The notes under the pieces were generated by a model. That model made no database searches. It saw nothing but the letters and a program-made list of their open reading frames with translations, and had not been told where the DNA came from. A stretch of DNA of 64,000 nt from Mycobacterium sp. SMC-8 (GTDB taxonomy: Bacteria; Actinomycetota; Actinomycetes; Mycobacteriales; Mycobacteriaceae): positions 2,480,001 through 2,544,000 of the forward strand of contig NZ_CP079865.1 in the NCBI RefSeq assembly GCF_025263565.1. Direction: 5' to 3'. Position 1 is the stretch's first letter. Each line of letters begins with the position of its first letter. Below are positions 18,023 to 27,331 of this stretch, one piece after another. The position numbers were made by a program, and so were the translations under genes.

Positions 18023-18280
18023 TCAGTAGTGGTACCGGGCCTTCAATATCGTGACTTGGTGATCGTCTGCTCGGTAGACGAGCCGGTGTTCGTCGTCTAT
18101 ACGCCGAGACCAGTATCCGGACAGTTCGCCCTTGAGCGGTTCGGGTTTGCCGATCCCCCCGAACGGATCGCGTTGGATCTCTCCGATCAGTCTCGTGATC
18201 CGTCGAGCCGTCTTGCGGTCGGACGCCAGCCAGAACAGGAAATCCTCCCAGGCGTCGGGGTCGACGTTGATGTGTCTCAC
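18023..18280 (-). CDS. yoeB: YoeB-type toxin (mRNA interferase)
   Basis: An 85-residue RelE-superfamily toxin. The family features are present: WEDFLFW near the start, the basic helix [43 protein letters not shown] and the C-terminal ILKARYHY with the catalytic His/Tyr pair. YoeB binds the ribosome and cleaves mRNA in the A site. The GTG at 18280 overlaps the antitoxin stop (GTGA), so translation is coupled and the antitoxin is made first. A longer frame upstream is a shadow of the antitoxin gene. Confidence 0.95.
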   Translation of the reverse strand: MRHINVDPDAWEDFLFWLASDRKTARRITRLIGEIQRDPFGGIGKPEPLKGELSGYWSRRIDDEHRLVYRADDHQVTILKARYHY

Positions 18281-18561
18281 TCCTCGCCGCCGGCCATCTC
18301 CTGAAGTTCGTCGATCGACTTGGTGAGGTGTGGGGTTGCGTGCCGGCCGGCCTTGTCGCGGGCGACGGCCTCCATGAGTCGGCGGGCATTCTCGGGTGAG
18401 CGCAGTAGGTAGACCGTTTCCTGCCACGAGTCGTAGTCGTCAGCGGACATCAGCACCGCATCTCCTGCCCTGGAGGTGATGCGTACCGGCTCATGGTCGG
18501 TGTTGACTTGTTCGAGGAGTGGAAAGAGGCGCTGGCGCGCCTCGCTGGCACTGATGCTCAT
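18277..18561 (-). CDS. yefM: YefM-type antitoxin (Phd/YefM family)
   Basis: A 94-residue antitoxin with the Phd/YefM N-terminal DNA-binding fold ([19 protein letters not shown], then [23 protein letters not shown] split over residues 24-46) and an acidic C-terminal tail that would wrap the toxin. It neutralises YoeB and represses its own promoter. Phased GTAC palindromes directly upstream (18579-18619) are the probable operator. Confidence 0.95.
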   Translation of the reverse strand: MSISASEARQRLFPLLEQVNTDHEPVRITSRAGDAVLMSADDYDSWQETVYLLRSPENARRLMEAVARDKAGRHATPHLTKSIDELQEMAGGEE

Positions 18562-18578
18562 GGGGATACTGCCCTCTC

Positions 18579-18619
18579 GTACGGGTTTACCGTACGGTAA
18601 ATGTACAAGATAGCTGTAC
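18579..18619. promoter_or_regulatory. Phased GTAC operator of yefM-yoeB
   Basis: Four GTAC cores start at 18579, 18592, 18603 and 18616, giving intervals of 13, 11 and 13 bp. Two of them lie in longer palindromic contexts (CGTACGGG...CCGTACGG and TGTACA...TGTAC). YefM proteins are known to bind TGTACA-type palindromes at their own promoter, and this block lies 18 bp upstream of the yefM ATG. Confidence 0.65.
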
Positions 18620-18695
18620 GATTACGGCCCGGACAGGTACGAACCCGTGATCTCCGCACCTTCGATGTTGGGCGGTACCGGGCGATACCGGTCGG

Positions 18696-20171
18696 TCACG
18701 ACACGGGCCATTCGTGCACCGGGGCGCCGGTGTGCGCGTGCTCGACATACCGCCGCGTCATCTCATGCAGTGCCGCGACGCGATCGAGCCCGCGCTCCTG
18801 CAGCCGGCGCACCGTGTCGACCTGCCAGGCGGCGCCGGTGCGGCCGTCTCGCACCCGCGCTTCGATGACACCGAGGTAGCGGTCGCGGTCCTCGGCGTCC
18901 ACGCCCCAGTTGTCGAGCCCCGCTGCGGCGGCGGGGAGCAGGACCTCACGGGTGAGCCTTTCTGCCGGGTGGTCGGCGCCTCGCCAGTTCAACTGCGCCG
19001 CCAGCCCGTCGCGCGCCGCACGGTGCAGGTCCCGCTCGGCCACCGCGAACGGCACGCTCTGCCACGGGGCGGGGTCGGTGTCGGCGACCGCGCGGACCAG
19101 GCCGTAGTAGTACGCGGCATTGGCGATCATGTCGACGGCGGTCGGTCCGCTGGGCAGCACCCGGTTTTCGATGCGCAGCTGAGGGCGTCCGGCCTGGACG
19201 TCGTAGACGGGACGGTTCCAGCGCCACACCGTACCGTTGTGCAGCCGGAGCTCGCGCAGGCCCGGAACGCACCCCGCGTCGACGGCGGCGTCGGGGTCCT
19301 CGGCCTCCAGCGTGGGAAACAGCGGAGGGAAGTCCCGGACGGTTTCGTCGAACAGCTCCACCGGGTCGTCGATCCACCGGTCGCCGAGTCGAACCCGCGC
19401 CGGGGCGCCTCGCCGGAGGTCCCTGGGGCGGCGGGTGTCAAGAAGCTGCTCCAACAACGGAATTCGGGTCTCCTGCCAGACCTGGTTGCCGAGCAGGTAG
19501 GGCGCGTTCGCGGCCACCGCCAGCTGGGCGCCGGCGATCGTCTGGGCGGCGTTGTAGTAGGCGGCGAACCGGTCCGGCGGTACCCGCAGGTGCAGCTGCA
19601 GACTGGTGGCGGCGGCGTCGGGGGCCACCGAGTCGGTGCTGAACTCCACGGGCTCGCACCCGTCGTCGATGCGCACCGAGAACGGGCGGTGGCGAGCGGC
19701 GCGGACGCGCCGCGCCAGCAGCTCGTAGCGCGGGCTGTGCGAGATGTGCTCGGGGGTCAGCTGCTCGGCGCTCAGGGTGGGCAGCATGCCCACCGCGACC
19801 AGCCGGACCCCGAGCACCTCGATCGCCGCCCGGCACCTGTCGAACACGCCGGTGACGTCGGATTCGCACTTGCGCAGGACGCGCCCCAGGAGCGGGCGGG
19901 GCGCCAGGTTCAGCTCGACGTTGAACTGGCCGAGCTCATGTTGCATGTCGGCCCGACCCAGCCGGGCCAGGACCGCGTCGTTGATCATCCGCGGCCGGCC
20001 CAAGGGGTCGACGAGATCGAACTCCACTTCCATGCCGATGGTGTCGTCGTGGTCGTCGAACCAGCCGCCGTCGACCATGCGCCGCAACGCGACGACACAC
20101 CGCTCCAGCCTGAGTTGCACTGCGTCGCCGTCGCCGTCCACAAGGGCGGACGGTTCGACACGCTCACCCAT
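18696..20171 (-). CDS. Glutamate-cysteine-ligase-like enzyme (GCS2/carboxylate-amine ligase family)
   Basis: A 491-residue protein of the glutamate-cysteine ligase type 2 superfamily. It shows an N-terminal GMEVEFDLVD strand with metal-binding acids, QFNVELNLAPRPL, the mid-domain SLQLHLRVP and a C-terminal LRIENRVLPSGPTAVDMIAN. Members join the gamma-carboxyl of glutamate or a similar acid to an amine using ATP. The ATG at 20171 follows GAGGAGG; the longer start at 20204 does not. Mycobacteria make mycothiol rather than glutathione, so the substrate is likely something other than cysteine. No operon partner is adjacent. Confidence 0.8.
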   Translation of the reverse strand: MGERVEPSALVDGDGDAVQLRLERCVVALRRMVDGGWFDDHDDTIGMEVEFDLVDPLGRPRMINDAVLARLGRADMQHELGQFNVELNLAPRPLLGRVLRKCESDVTGVFDRCRAAIEVLGVRLVAVGMLPTLSAEQLTPEHISHSPRYELLARRVRAARHRPFSVRIDDGCEPVEFSTDSVAPDAAATSLQLHLRVPPDRFAAYYNAAQTIAGAQLAVAANAPYLLGNQVWQETRIPLLEQLLDTRRPRDLRRGAPARVRLGDRWIDDPVELFDETVRDFPPLFPTLEAEDPDAAVDAGCVPGLRELRLHNGTVWRWNRPVYDVQAGRPQLRIENRVLPSGPTAVDMIANAAYYYGLVRAVADTDPAPWQSVPFAVAERDLHRAARDGLAAQLNWRGADHPAERLTREVLLPAAAAGLDNWGVDAEDRDRYLGVIEARVRDGRTGAAWQVDTVRRLQERGLDRVAALHEMTRRYVEHAHTGAPVHEWPVS

Positions 20172-20512
20172 GACGCACCTCCTCGGGGTGCTCGTGGATC
20201 CCAACGGTACGACACAACAACGGTTCTCGGCACTGGTGCCAGGGGACGGAAAGCCGGTCGGCGTGCTCGTGTGGCGCGCATCCGGGGCATGGAGTCGTAG
20301 TCAGCGCCCGCCAATTCCCTTGGAGCTGTTGAAGATTTCTTGCGTGGCGGCTCGCCCCGAAACCAGAGTCCGACACCCTTACCTGGAGGACAGGAAAGTC
20401 TTCCCCTTCCGGTATCGGACTCTGGCTTGCCGGCGATTACGCCCGAGGGCTGCGCCCAGCAGGATTTCTCTCAACAGCCAAACACCGCAGCACCCCCCGA
20501 GAGGACACCATC
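20172..20512. other. Leader region upstream of the secreted-protein gene
   Basis: A 341-bp divergent gap without a gene. Its notable content is a strong inverted repeat at 20363-20425 (annotated separately), about 88 bp before the next ATG. Nothing else was recognised. Confidence 0.5.
20363..20425 (+). ncRNA. Putative structured RNA leader (unknown class)
   Basis: Perfect 11-bp arms CCAGAGTCCGA (20363-20373) and TCGGACTCTGG (20415-20425) enclose 41 nt. Beyond one mismatch the stem could continue with ACC/GGT. The interior can form CCTG-GAGGA-CAGG and GGAA-AGTC-TTCC hairpins, which overlap and are mutually exclusive. This is not a simple terminator (no U-tract). It does not match a riboswitch class that I recognise. 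Confidence 0.45.
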
Positions 20513-20920
20513 ATGACCGCATCGAGCACCCGCAAGCCGGCCGGCCTCAAGTACGCCGCCACCGTCGTCGGCGCCTTCGTCGTCCTGCTCGCCGCCCCGG
20601 CCACCGCCTTCGCCACCGACAACGAGCCCACCCCCGGTGGTGGCGGCTGCACCTACACCGACGCCGACGGCTACCAGATCCCGATCGACGACGGCCAGGA
20701 CGTCTTCGTCGACGGCAAGATCGTTAGCTGCCGGGGCGGCACCATCACCGTCACGACGGCGCCCCAGAGCGGCGGCGCCGGCCAACAGAGCGGACCGAAG
20801 GGCGGCATCTTCCAACCGCCGGTGGTCACCAGCGGCGGTGTCCTGGAACCGACGACGCCCAAGAACGACGGCATCCGGCCGCCGGTGTTCAACCGCGTCC
20901 CGCTGTTCGCCCAGCCCTGA
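20513..20920 (+). CDS. Small secreted protein with signal peptide
   Basis: A 135-residue protein with a clear Sec signal peptide (positively charged start, hydrophobic core at about residues 14-28, likely cleavage after ATAFA near residue 34). The mature part is Gly/Pro/Thr-rich with two cysteines (GGCTYTD and VSCRGG) that could form a disulfide. GAGAGGA lies 9 nt before the ATG. No family was recognised. The proline-rich C-terminal half suggests an extended cell-envelope or extracellular protein. Confidence 0.75.
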   Translation: MTASSTRKPAGLKYAATVVGAFVVLLAAPATAFATDNEPTPGGGGCTYTDADGYQIPIDDGQDVFVDGKIVSCRGGTITVTTAPQSGGAGQQSGPKGGIFQPPVVTSGGVLEPTTPKNDGIRPPVFNRVPLFAQP

Positions 20921-21049
20921 CCGCCCCCGCTCGGCCCGTCACCCGCCCCCGGTGACGGGCCGAGTCGCGTGCCGGCGTCGGCCGGTGAACGCCACGTTCC
21001 GGGCCACGGACTCGGTCGCTACGCCAGAATTGCCGGAGAGGAGGTGCGC

Positions 21050-21667
21050 ATGTCTTCCCATGTGGAGGTTTTCAGGCCGGCTGGACGGGAGCTCGTCCCA
21101 CTGGCCGGCCAGCGCGTGACCCTCGGCAAAGCCCCGAGCAACGCGATCGCGCTCGAGCACGACGACACCGTGTCGCGGCTGCACGCCGTGTTCGAAAACC
21201 TTGGCGCCGCATGGTCGATCCGCGACATGGGCAGCCGCAACGGCACCTTCCTCAACGGCGAGAAGCTCACCGCCGAACGTGTGCTGCGCTCCGGCGACGA
21301 GGTGCGCGTGGGCAAGTCGCGGCTGATCTTCTGGATGGTCCACGAATCCGCTGACGGCCGCCGCGACGAGGAGACCGTCGCCGCGCAACCCGTGGAGGCG
21401 GCGCCGCGGCTGACCCGGCGTGAACTCGACGTGCTGGTGGTGTTGTGCCGGCCGCTGGTGTCCGACGACCCGTTCCCCGAACCCGCGTCGGTGCGGGCGA
21501 TGGCCCGCGAGCTCTACGTCACCGAGGCCGCCGTCAAACAGCACCTGCAGAATCTCTACGACAAGTTCGCCGTCCCGACCGAGGGTGACCGGCGTGTCCG
21601 GCTGGCCAACGAGGCGCTGCGCCGCGGCGCGGTCACCCTCGTCCAGCTGCGCGACGACGCTACGTGA
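21050..21667 (+). CDS. FHA-domain protein with C-terminal HTH-like region
   Basis: A 205-residue protein with an N-terminal forkhead-associated domain (about residues 5-95). The phosphothreonine-binding signature is complete: LGKAPSN, SRLHAVF and DMGSRNGTFLNG. The C-terminal part (LTRRELDVLVVLCRPL, AMARELYVTEAAVKQHLQNLYDKF) resembles a LuxR-type winged/HTH region with its recognition helix. FHA modules read Ser/Thr kinase phosphorylation. The gene overlaps by 8 bp, tail to tail, the kinase gene that follows, a natural upstream kinase. The ATG at 21050 follows GAGAGGAGGT. Confidence 0.88.
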   Translation: MSSHVEVFRPAGRELVPLAGQRVTLGKAPSNAIALEHDDTVSRLHAVFENLGAAWSIRDMGSRNGTFLNGEKLTAERVLRSGDEVRVGKSRLIFWMVHESADGRRDEETVAAQPVEAAPRLTRRELDVLVVLCRPLVSDDPFPEPASVRAMARELYVTEAAVKQHLQNLYDKFAVPTEGDRRVRLANEALRRGAVTLVQLRDDAT

Positions 21668-24614
21668 AGTCCAGCGCCTCGACCGTGGCCACCGGCCCCT
21701 CGTGAGTGGGCCGGTCGGCGCCCCCGATGCAGTACACCGTGGAGCCGACCGCGGCGACCGCCTGGCCGTGCACCGGGGTGTTGACCGGCGCCTGGGTGCT
21801 CCATCGGCGGTTGGCGATGTCGTACATCTCGACGGTGGGCAGCACCCGCGTCGGTTCCTCGCCGCCGACCACGACGATGCGCCCGTCGAGGTAGGCCGCG
21901 CCGTAGCTGCCGCGCGGGGTCGGCATGTCGGGCAGCTTCTCCCAGTTTCCGGACTGCGGGTCGAACCGCTCGAAGGCGGCCGTGTTCTCGTCGGCGGACA
22001 GGAACCGGCCGCCGACGGTGTAGACGTACACGCCGTCGGACACTGCCGCGAGATGCTCACGCGCCGTGGGCATGTCGGCGGCCTGCGTCCAGGACGTGCC
22101 GTCGAACACCTCGGTTTGAGGCACGAGCTGTTTGTCGTTCTGCCCGCCGACGACGATGAGTTTGTCGCCGACCACCGCTGCCGCCGGCGCGGCCCGCGCG
22201 TGCTGCAGGCTCGCCAGCTCGACCCACTTGCCGTCGCGGAACGCGAACACCTTGTCCGAGGCCTGCGTGATGGTGTCGGTGGCGCCGCCGATCACCACGA
22301 CCTCGCCGCGGTAGGTCGCCGCCGCCGCGTGGTTGAGCGGGATCGGCAGCGACGGCTGCGCCTGCCACTGTTGGGTGCGGGTGTCGTAGGTCTCGACGGT
22401 CTGCAGCGTCTCGCCCTCCCGGATCCCGCCGGCGATCCAGATCTGGTCGCCGAGCACGGTGTAGGCCATCATCAGCCGGGGGGTCGGTGCGTCCGGCAGC
22501 GAGCGCCATTGTGCGGCGGGTTGCGGGGTGCGTGGCGCCAGTTTCAGCGCTTCGGCCGTCGACGTGGCCACGCCGTCGCCGGCGCCGGTCGACCCGCCGA
22601 TCACGTATACCGTCTTACCGACCGCGGCGACGGCCGCGCCCCGGCGTGCGGTGCCCAGGTCCGGCAGGTCGGACCACGTCGACGTCGTCAGATCGAGCGC
22701 GCTCGTGGTCTTGACCGGCCGCCCCGCGGCGGTGCCGCCGACCGCCACCAGTCGGGCGTCGGTGACAGCCGCCCCGAAATCGCTGCGCGGCTCGGGCAGC
22801 GCGGGCAGGGACGTCCAGGTGTCGGCGGCCGGGTCGTACGCCTCGACGCTCGTCAGGTCCGTCGTCCCGTTCGTGCCGCCGATCGCGTAGACGCGCGTGC
22901 CGTCCGAGGCCGCGGCCAGCAGCTGGCGCGGCGTCGGCATCGGCGCGGCCGGGGTCCACCCGCGTCCGTCGAACACCTCGGTGGTGTCGAGCACGCGGCC
23001 GTCGGCGTCGACGCCGCCGGTGACGACGATGCGGTCGCCCACCACGGCGGCTGCCGCCGCGGCGCGCGGCTGCAGCAGCGGCGGCAACTGCACCCAGCGG
23101 CTGTTGACCACCCGCCACACCGCGTCGGTGGCGACCTTGGTGTCCGCGCCGTCGGTGCGCCAGCCGCCGAGCACGACGGGGGTGTCCTGCCAGGTCACCG
23201 ACATCGCCCGCTGCACCGGAACCGGGAGTGCTTCACCGCCCTTCCAGCTGTCGATCGCCGGGTCGTAGCCCTCGTGAGCGCCGCTGACCCGGTTGTCGGC
23301 GCCCATCCCGCCGAAGATCCAGATGGTGCCGTCGGCCTGGGTGGCGGCCGCCCCGTCGAGGGCGGTGCGGGCGTCGGAGATCGGCCGCCAGCCGGGCTGC
23401 GCTTCAGCGGTCGGCTGCGCCACGGGTGCCGTGACGGCGCCACCGCCGGTGTCCCGCGTCGAGGCCACGACGACGGCCCCGCCGATCACCAGCAGCACCA
23501 CGGCCGCCGCGGCGGCGAGCGCGAGCACGGTCTTCCTGCGGTCCTTCCGCGGGACGGCGGGGACCGGCGGAGGGGGTTGTGCGGCAGGCCACGGCGCGTT
23601 CGACGGGCTGCGGGCGAACATGTCGGGCGGGGGAGGAGCCGGCGGTGGCGGCGGGGCGGTGGCCGGAAGCGATGGCGGCACAGCGGGATTGGAAGGCTCC
23701 GACAGCGGAAGTGCCTGTGTACCTTCAGGCTGCTCGGGAGGCGGGGTGGGTTCGCCGATCGCCATGTGATCGGCGGTCAACCCGTTGTGGCGCTGGGCTT
23801 CCTGCAGGGTGCGGCCGAACTCGGCCGCGGAGTCGAACCGGGCGGCCGGCTCCAGCGACATCGCCTTCTCGATCGCCGAGCACACGTCGGACGGGATGCC
23901 GAGGTGGCGCAGGTCCGGCACCGGCTGGGAGGTGATCCGCAGGTAGTGCGCGATCAGCTCCTCGTCGGTTTTGCGTTCGTGCGCGGCCTTCCCGGCGATC
24001 ATCGCGTAGAGCGTGGCGCCGAGCGAGTAGACGTCGGCCTCGACGGTCGGCGGTTTACCGGTGAGCACCTCGGGCGCGGTGTAGGACAGCGTGCCGGTGA
24101 AGAACCCGGTCACCGTCTTGTACCCGCCGACGATGCGGGCGGTGCCGAAGTCGCTGAGCTGCGGCTCGCCGTAGTCGTTGACGAGGACGTTGGCGGGTTT
24201 GATGTCGCGGTGCAGAGTACCGGTCCGGTGCGCGGTTTCGAGCGCTCCGCAGAGTTTGACGCCGATGCGCAGCGCGTCGGGCCACGGGATCCGGCCCTCG
24301 CGGCGCACCTGGTCGGCCAGCGATCCCCTTGCGTGGTAAGGCATCACGATGAAGGGCCGGTCCTGCTCGGTCATGCCGACCTGCAGGATGTTCACGATGT
24401 TCGGGTGGCCCGACAGGGCGCCCATCGCGTAGCCCTCGCGCAGGAAACGTTCACGGTCGTCCTCGTCGAGAGAAGACGCGAGCACCTTGATCGCGACGGT
24501 GCGGCCGAGGGACTGCTGGTGGCAGCGGTAGACCACGCCGCCGCCGCCCCTGCCGACTTCGACGGCGTCGACGAATCCGGCAGCTGCCAGCTCGTACGCG
24601 ATCTCGCCCGCCAT
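21660..24614 (-). CDS. Ser/Thr kinase with twelve Kelch-like extracytoplasmic repeats
   Basis: A 984-residue receptor kinase. The kinase domain spans about residues 15-275: glycine loop VGRGGGGVVYR, Lys43 in AIKVL, HRDIKPANVL, SDFGTARIVGG and APEVLTG. A proline-rich linker is followed by one membrane helix (about 362-385). The extracytoplasmic part holds twelve hydrophobic-hydrophobic-x-GG units (IWIFGG, VVLGG, IVVTGG, VYAIGG, LVAVGG, VYVIGG, IWIAGG, VVVIGG, LIVVGG, VYTVGG, IVVVGG, VYCIGG) with the spacing of Kelch blades, enough for one or two propellers. Mycobacterial PknD instead carries an NHL propeller. The convergent FHA regulator is a plausible substrate. Confidence 0.92.
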   Translation of the reverse strand: MAGEIAYELAAAGFVDAVEVGRGGGGVVYRCHQQSLGRTVAIKVLASSLDEDDRERFLREGYAMGALSGHPNIVNILQVGMTEQDRPFIVMPYHARGSLADQVRREGRIPWPDALRIGVKLCGALETAHRTGTLHRDIKPANVLVNDYGEPQLSDFGTARIVGGYKTVTGFFTGTLSYTAPEVLTGKPPTVEADVYSLGATLYAMIAGKAAHERKTDEELIAHYLRITSQPVPDLRHLGIPSDVCSAIEKAMSLEPAARFDSAAEFGRTLQEAQRHNGLTADHMAIGEPTPPPEQPEGTQALPLSEPSNPAVPPSLPATAPPPPPAPPPPDMFARSPSNAPWPAAQPPPPVPAVPRKDRRKTVLALAAAAAVVLLVIGGAVVVASTRDTGGGAVTAPVAQPTAEAQPGWRPISDARTALDGAAATQADGTIWIFGGMGADNRVSGAHEGYDPAIDSWKGGEALPVPVQRAMSVTWQDTPVVLGGWRTDGADTKVATDAVWRVVNSRWVQLPPLLQPRAAAAAAVVGDRIVVTGGVDADGRVLDTTEVFDGRGWTPAAPMPTPRQLLAAASDGTRVYAIGGTNGTTDLTSVEAYDPAADTWTSLPALPEPRSDFGAAVTDARLVAVGGTAAGRPVKTTSALDLTTSTWSDLPDLGTARRGAAVAAVGKTVYVIGGSTGAGDGVATSTAEALKLAPRTPQPAAQWRSLPDAPTPRLMMAYTVLGDQIWIAGGIREGETLQTVETYDTRTQQWQAQPSLPIPLNHAAAATYRGEVVVIGGATDTITQASDKVFAFRDGKWVELASLQHARAAPAAAVVGDKLIVVGGQNDKQLVPQTEVFDGTSWTQAADMPTAREHLAAVSDGVYVYTVGGRFLSADENTAAFERFDPQSGNWEKLPDMPTPRGSYGAAYLDGRIVVVGGEEPTRVLPTVEMYDIANRRWSTQAPVNTPVHGQAVAAVGSTVYCIGGADRPTHEGPVATVEALDFT

Positions 24615-24745
24615 CGCCTCACATCCTCCGGTGAAGTGCGAGTACTGCGCTTACGGTACTCGGACGCGGCCGCGCGAGCGCTCGAAATGCAGCGCACCGG
24701 GATTTGCTGATCGCGGCGGTCCGCGACGGTCGAGGCGCTGTCGAG

Positions 24746-25743
24746 TCATGGTGCGACGAGCGCTCTCACCCTGTCCACGACAGCGCGGTTGAACGCGGCC
24801 GATTCGTCGACGAACGGTTCGTGACCGGAGTCGTCGAACCAGAGCAGCTGTTTCGACGGTGCTTCCAGCGTGTCGAAATAGGCGAGCGTGGTGTCGGGTG
24901 GCACCCAGTGGTCGCGTCGCCCGACGAAGAACACGGCGGGCATGCGCAACGCGTGCACGGCAGTAATGAGGTTCAGCGCGGAGGCTTCCTCCCACATCGC
25001 GTTCATCGTGAACCGGAAGCCGCGGATCTGACTGACCAGGTCCAGCGGCGAGGCCTCCCGGCCGCCGCCGAACACCGCTCCGCGCAGCTTCCACAACGCC
25101 CGGGGCGACAGTTGCCCGTCGAGGCGCTGCAGCCAGGTGCGCTCGGAGAAGACGCTGGATGCCGGATACGGCGGCGGACCGATGGCCCGCAGCGCCTTCA
25201 GCGCCCGGCGGTGGCCGCGCCGTTCGGCCGTGGCGAGCGCGCAGGCGTACGAGGCGGACTCGGCGGCCGCCGCGTCGCCGATCTGGGCGGTGCCCAGGTA
25301 GGCCGCGACGCGTTCCGGGTGGCGGTCGGCGTAGAGCACGCCGAGCAGGGATCCCCACGAGTGGCCGTGCAGCACCACCTGCTCTTGGCCGACGCGGGCG
25401 CAGACCATGTCGACCAGGTCGTCGAGGTCGGTGAGGAACTGTTCGACGGTCATCAACGATGGCGGAATGCCGCGGTGGAAGGACTTGCCGGCGCCGCGCT
25501 GGTCCCAGTAGACGACGATGAACCGGTCCTCCAGCTCGGCGTTGAAGTGGCGGAAGAAGCGGGTCTCGCTGAATCCCGGCCCGCCGTGCAGGTGGATCAG
25601 CGGCGGGTTGGCCAGGTCGCGGCCACGGATCAGCACCCACTGGTCGACACCGCCGAGCCGGGTTGCGTCCAGCAGAGTGGTGTACGAGTCGGACCTGATC
25701 AGCGGTACCGGCGTGTCGTAGCCGACTGATTGAAGGTCATCGC
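24746..25743 (-). pseudogene. Alpha/beta hydrolase (proline-iminopeptidase-like), 5' end removed by an IS
   Basis: The frame encodes an alpha/beta hydrolase: HGGPGFSE oxyanion region, YWDQRGAGKS, the nucleophile elbow GHSWGS, and the catalytic His in DDSGHEPF. These features fit prolyl aminopeptidases and related hydrolases. The only in-frame GTG (25636) lies inside the fold (QWVLIRGRDLANPPLIHLHG). Readable host codons continue upstream through SVGYDTPVPLIRSD to the IS1081-like element at 25744, where the original start is lost. It may still give a shortened protein of 296 residues, but the first strands would be missing. Confidence is high for the family and moderate for loss of function. 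Confidence 0.8.
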
Positions 25744-27051
25744 GTGATTCTTCGAGAGACCCGTCAAAGTCACTCGAGCAAAGGAATCGACGCGATGACC
25801 ACTGCCCACAATATCGACCTGCCCACCGTGCTTGCCGAACGACTCACCACAGCGCACCCTGACGTGCTGCGCGAGCTGCTGGCCACGTTTATCCACACCC
25901 TGATGGGTGCAGAGGCCGACGCCCTGTGCGGCGCCAGCTACGGCGAGCGCAGCACCGAGCGCACCAATTCCCGCAACGGCTACCGGCACCGCCAATTCGA
26001 CACCCGCGCGGGAACATTGAATCTCGCAATCCCGAAGCTGCGGCACGGCTCGTACTTCCCGGACTGGCTGCTGGAACGCCGCAAACGCGCCGAGCGGGCT
26101 CTGACCACGGTGGTGGCGACCTGCTACCTGCTCGGGGTTTCGACGCGGCGGATGGACAAGCTCGTCGAAACTCTCGGCATCACGTCGTTGTCGAAGTCGC
26201 AGGTGTCGGTGATGGCCAAGGAACTCGACGCCGCCGTGGAGGCGTTTCGCACCCGACCGCTGGACGCCGGCCCGTACACGTTCGTCGCCGCCGACGCCCT
26301 GGTCCTCAAGGTCCGCGAGCAGGGCCGGGTGGTCAACGTGCACGCCCTGATCGCCGTCGGGGTCAACAAGGAGGGCTACCGTGAAATCCTCGGCATCGAC
26401 GTCACCACCGCCGAGGACGGCGCGGGCTGGCTGACGTTCTGGCGGTCGCTGACCGCCCGCGGGCTGTCTGGGGTGAAGCTGGTTACCAGTGACGCCCACG
26501 CCGGGCTGGTGGCCGCGATCGGAGCCACTCTGCCCGGTGCGGCCTGGCAGCGCTGCCGCACGCACTACACGACGAATCTGATGAGCGTCACACCGAAGGC
26601 GTCCTGGCCCTGGGTACGCACGCTGCTGCATTCGGTGTTCGATCAACCTGACGCGGAATCCGTTGCTGCACAATATGACCGGACCATCGACGCGCTCGCC
26701 GACAAACTGCCCAAGGTCGCTGATCACTTGGAGGCAGCCCGGCCAGACCTACTCGCGTTCACCGCGTTCCCCAAGCAGATCTGGCGCCAGATCTGGAGCA
26801 ACAATCCCCAGGAACGGCTCAACAAAGAGATCCGCCGCCGCACCGACGTCGTGGGCATCTTCCCCGACCGCAACGCCCTGATCCGCCTCGTCGGCGCCGT
26901 GCTGGCCGAACAACACGACGAATGGGCTGAATCCCGGCGCTACCTCGGACTCGACGTCCTCAGCAAATCACGCGCCGTCAACGACACCCCGACCGAACAG
27001 GAGGCCACCCCCGCGGCACTGACCGCCTGAACCATTAACTCGAAGAATCAC
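25744..27051 (+). mobile_element. IS1081-like insertion sequence (IS256 family)
   Basis: Terminal inverted repeats GTGATTCTTCGAG at 25744-25756 and CTCGAAGAATCAC at 27039-27051 bound the element (1308 bp). The single transposase is very close to that of IS1081 of the tuberculosis complex. No 8-9 bp target duplication is seen at the ends, which suggests that one flank was lost by recombination or deletion. Confidence 0.88.
25795..27030 (+). CDS. IS1081-like transposase
   Basis: A 411-residue mutator-type (IS256 family) transposase. The sequence runs in register with IS1081, for example SYFPDWLLERRKRAERAL, ATCYLLGVSTRRMDKLVETL, SDAHAGLVAAIGATLPGAAW and IWRQIWSNNPQERLNKE. The DDE catalytic acids lie in ADALVLKVRE, VTSDAHAG and PQERLNKE. 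The ATG at 25795 comes after the terminal repeat; an earlier in-frame start inside the terminal repeat is unlikely. Full length and apparently intact. Confidence 0.93.
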   Translation: MTTAHNIDLPTVLAERLTTAHPDVLRELLATFIHTLMGAEADALCGASYGERSTERTNSRNGYRHRQFDTRAGTLNLAIPKLRHGSYFPDWLLERRKRAERALTTVVATCYLLGVSTRRMDKLVETLGITSLSKSQVSVMAKELDAAVEAFRTRPLDAGPYTFVAADALVLKVREQGRVVNVHALIAVGVNKEGYREILGIDVTTAEDGAGWLTFWRSLTARGLSGVKLVTSDAHAGLVAAIGATLPGAAWQRCRTHYTTNLMSVTPKASWPWVRTLLHSVFDQPDAESVAAQYDRTIDALADKLPKVADHLEAARPDLLAFTAFPKQIWRQIWSNNPQERLNKEIRRRTDVVGIFPDRNALIRLVGAVLAEQHDEWAESRRYLGLDVLSKSRAVNDTPTEQEATPAALTA

Positions 27052-27331
27052 ACGACAGGCGTCGTACACCACGCCCCTGGACTTGACCCCGAGCCGGCAG
27101 AAGCCCACCTCGGCGACGCTCTCGGGCACGACGTCACCCGCTGCCGTGCGAAATGGTCTGGTCCGGCCTGGTCCTCTCATAGATGCCACGGTTGCCGACG
27201 GTCGGGCGCGACATTAGAGCCGAAGGGCCTCGATATCGGAGTCGAAGGTGCGCGGGGGTTTCCGTCGTCTTGTCCGGCTCTTGGGGTACTACTCAGTGCA
27301 GATGTTGGCCGTCAGGAAGGAGGCCCGGGCG

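Noticed and set aside
18579..18619. The repeated GTAC block as a CRISPR-like or satellite repeat
   Set aside because: Only four short cores with no conserved spacer length or longer repeat, and the position fits an operator.
21420..24710. A 1096-codon plus-strand open frame
   Set aside because: It is antisense to the Kelch kinase. Its composition is the Arg/Gly/His-rich type produced by reading a high-GC gene on the wrong strand, and no domain is recognisable.
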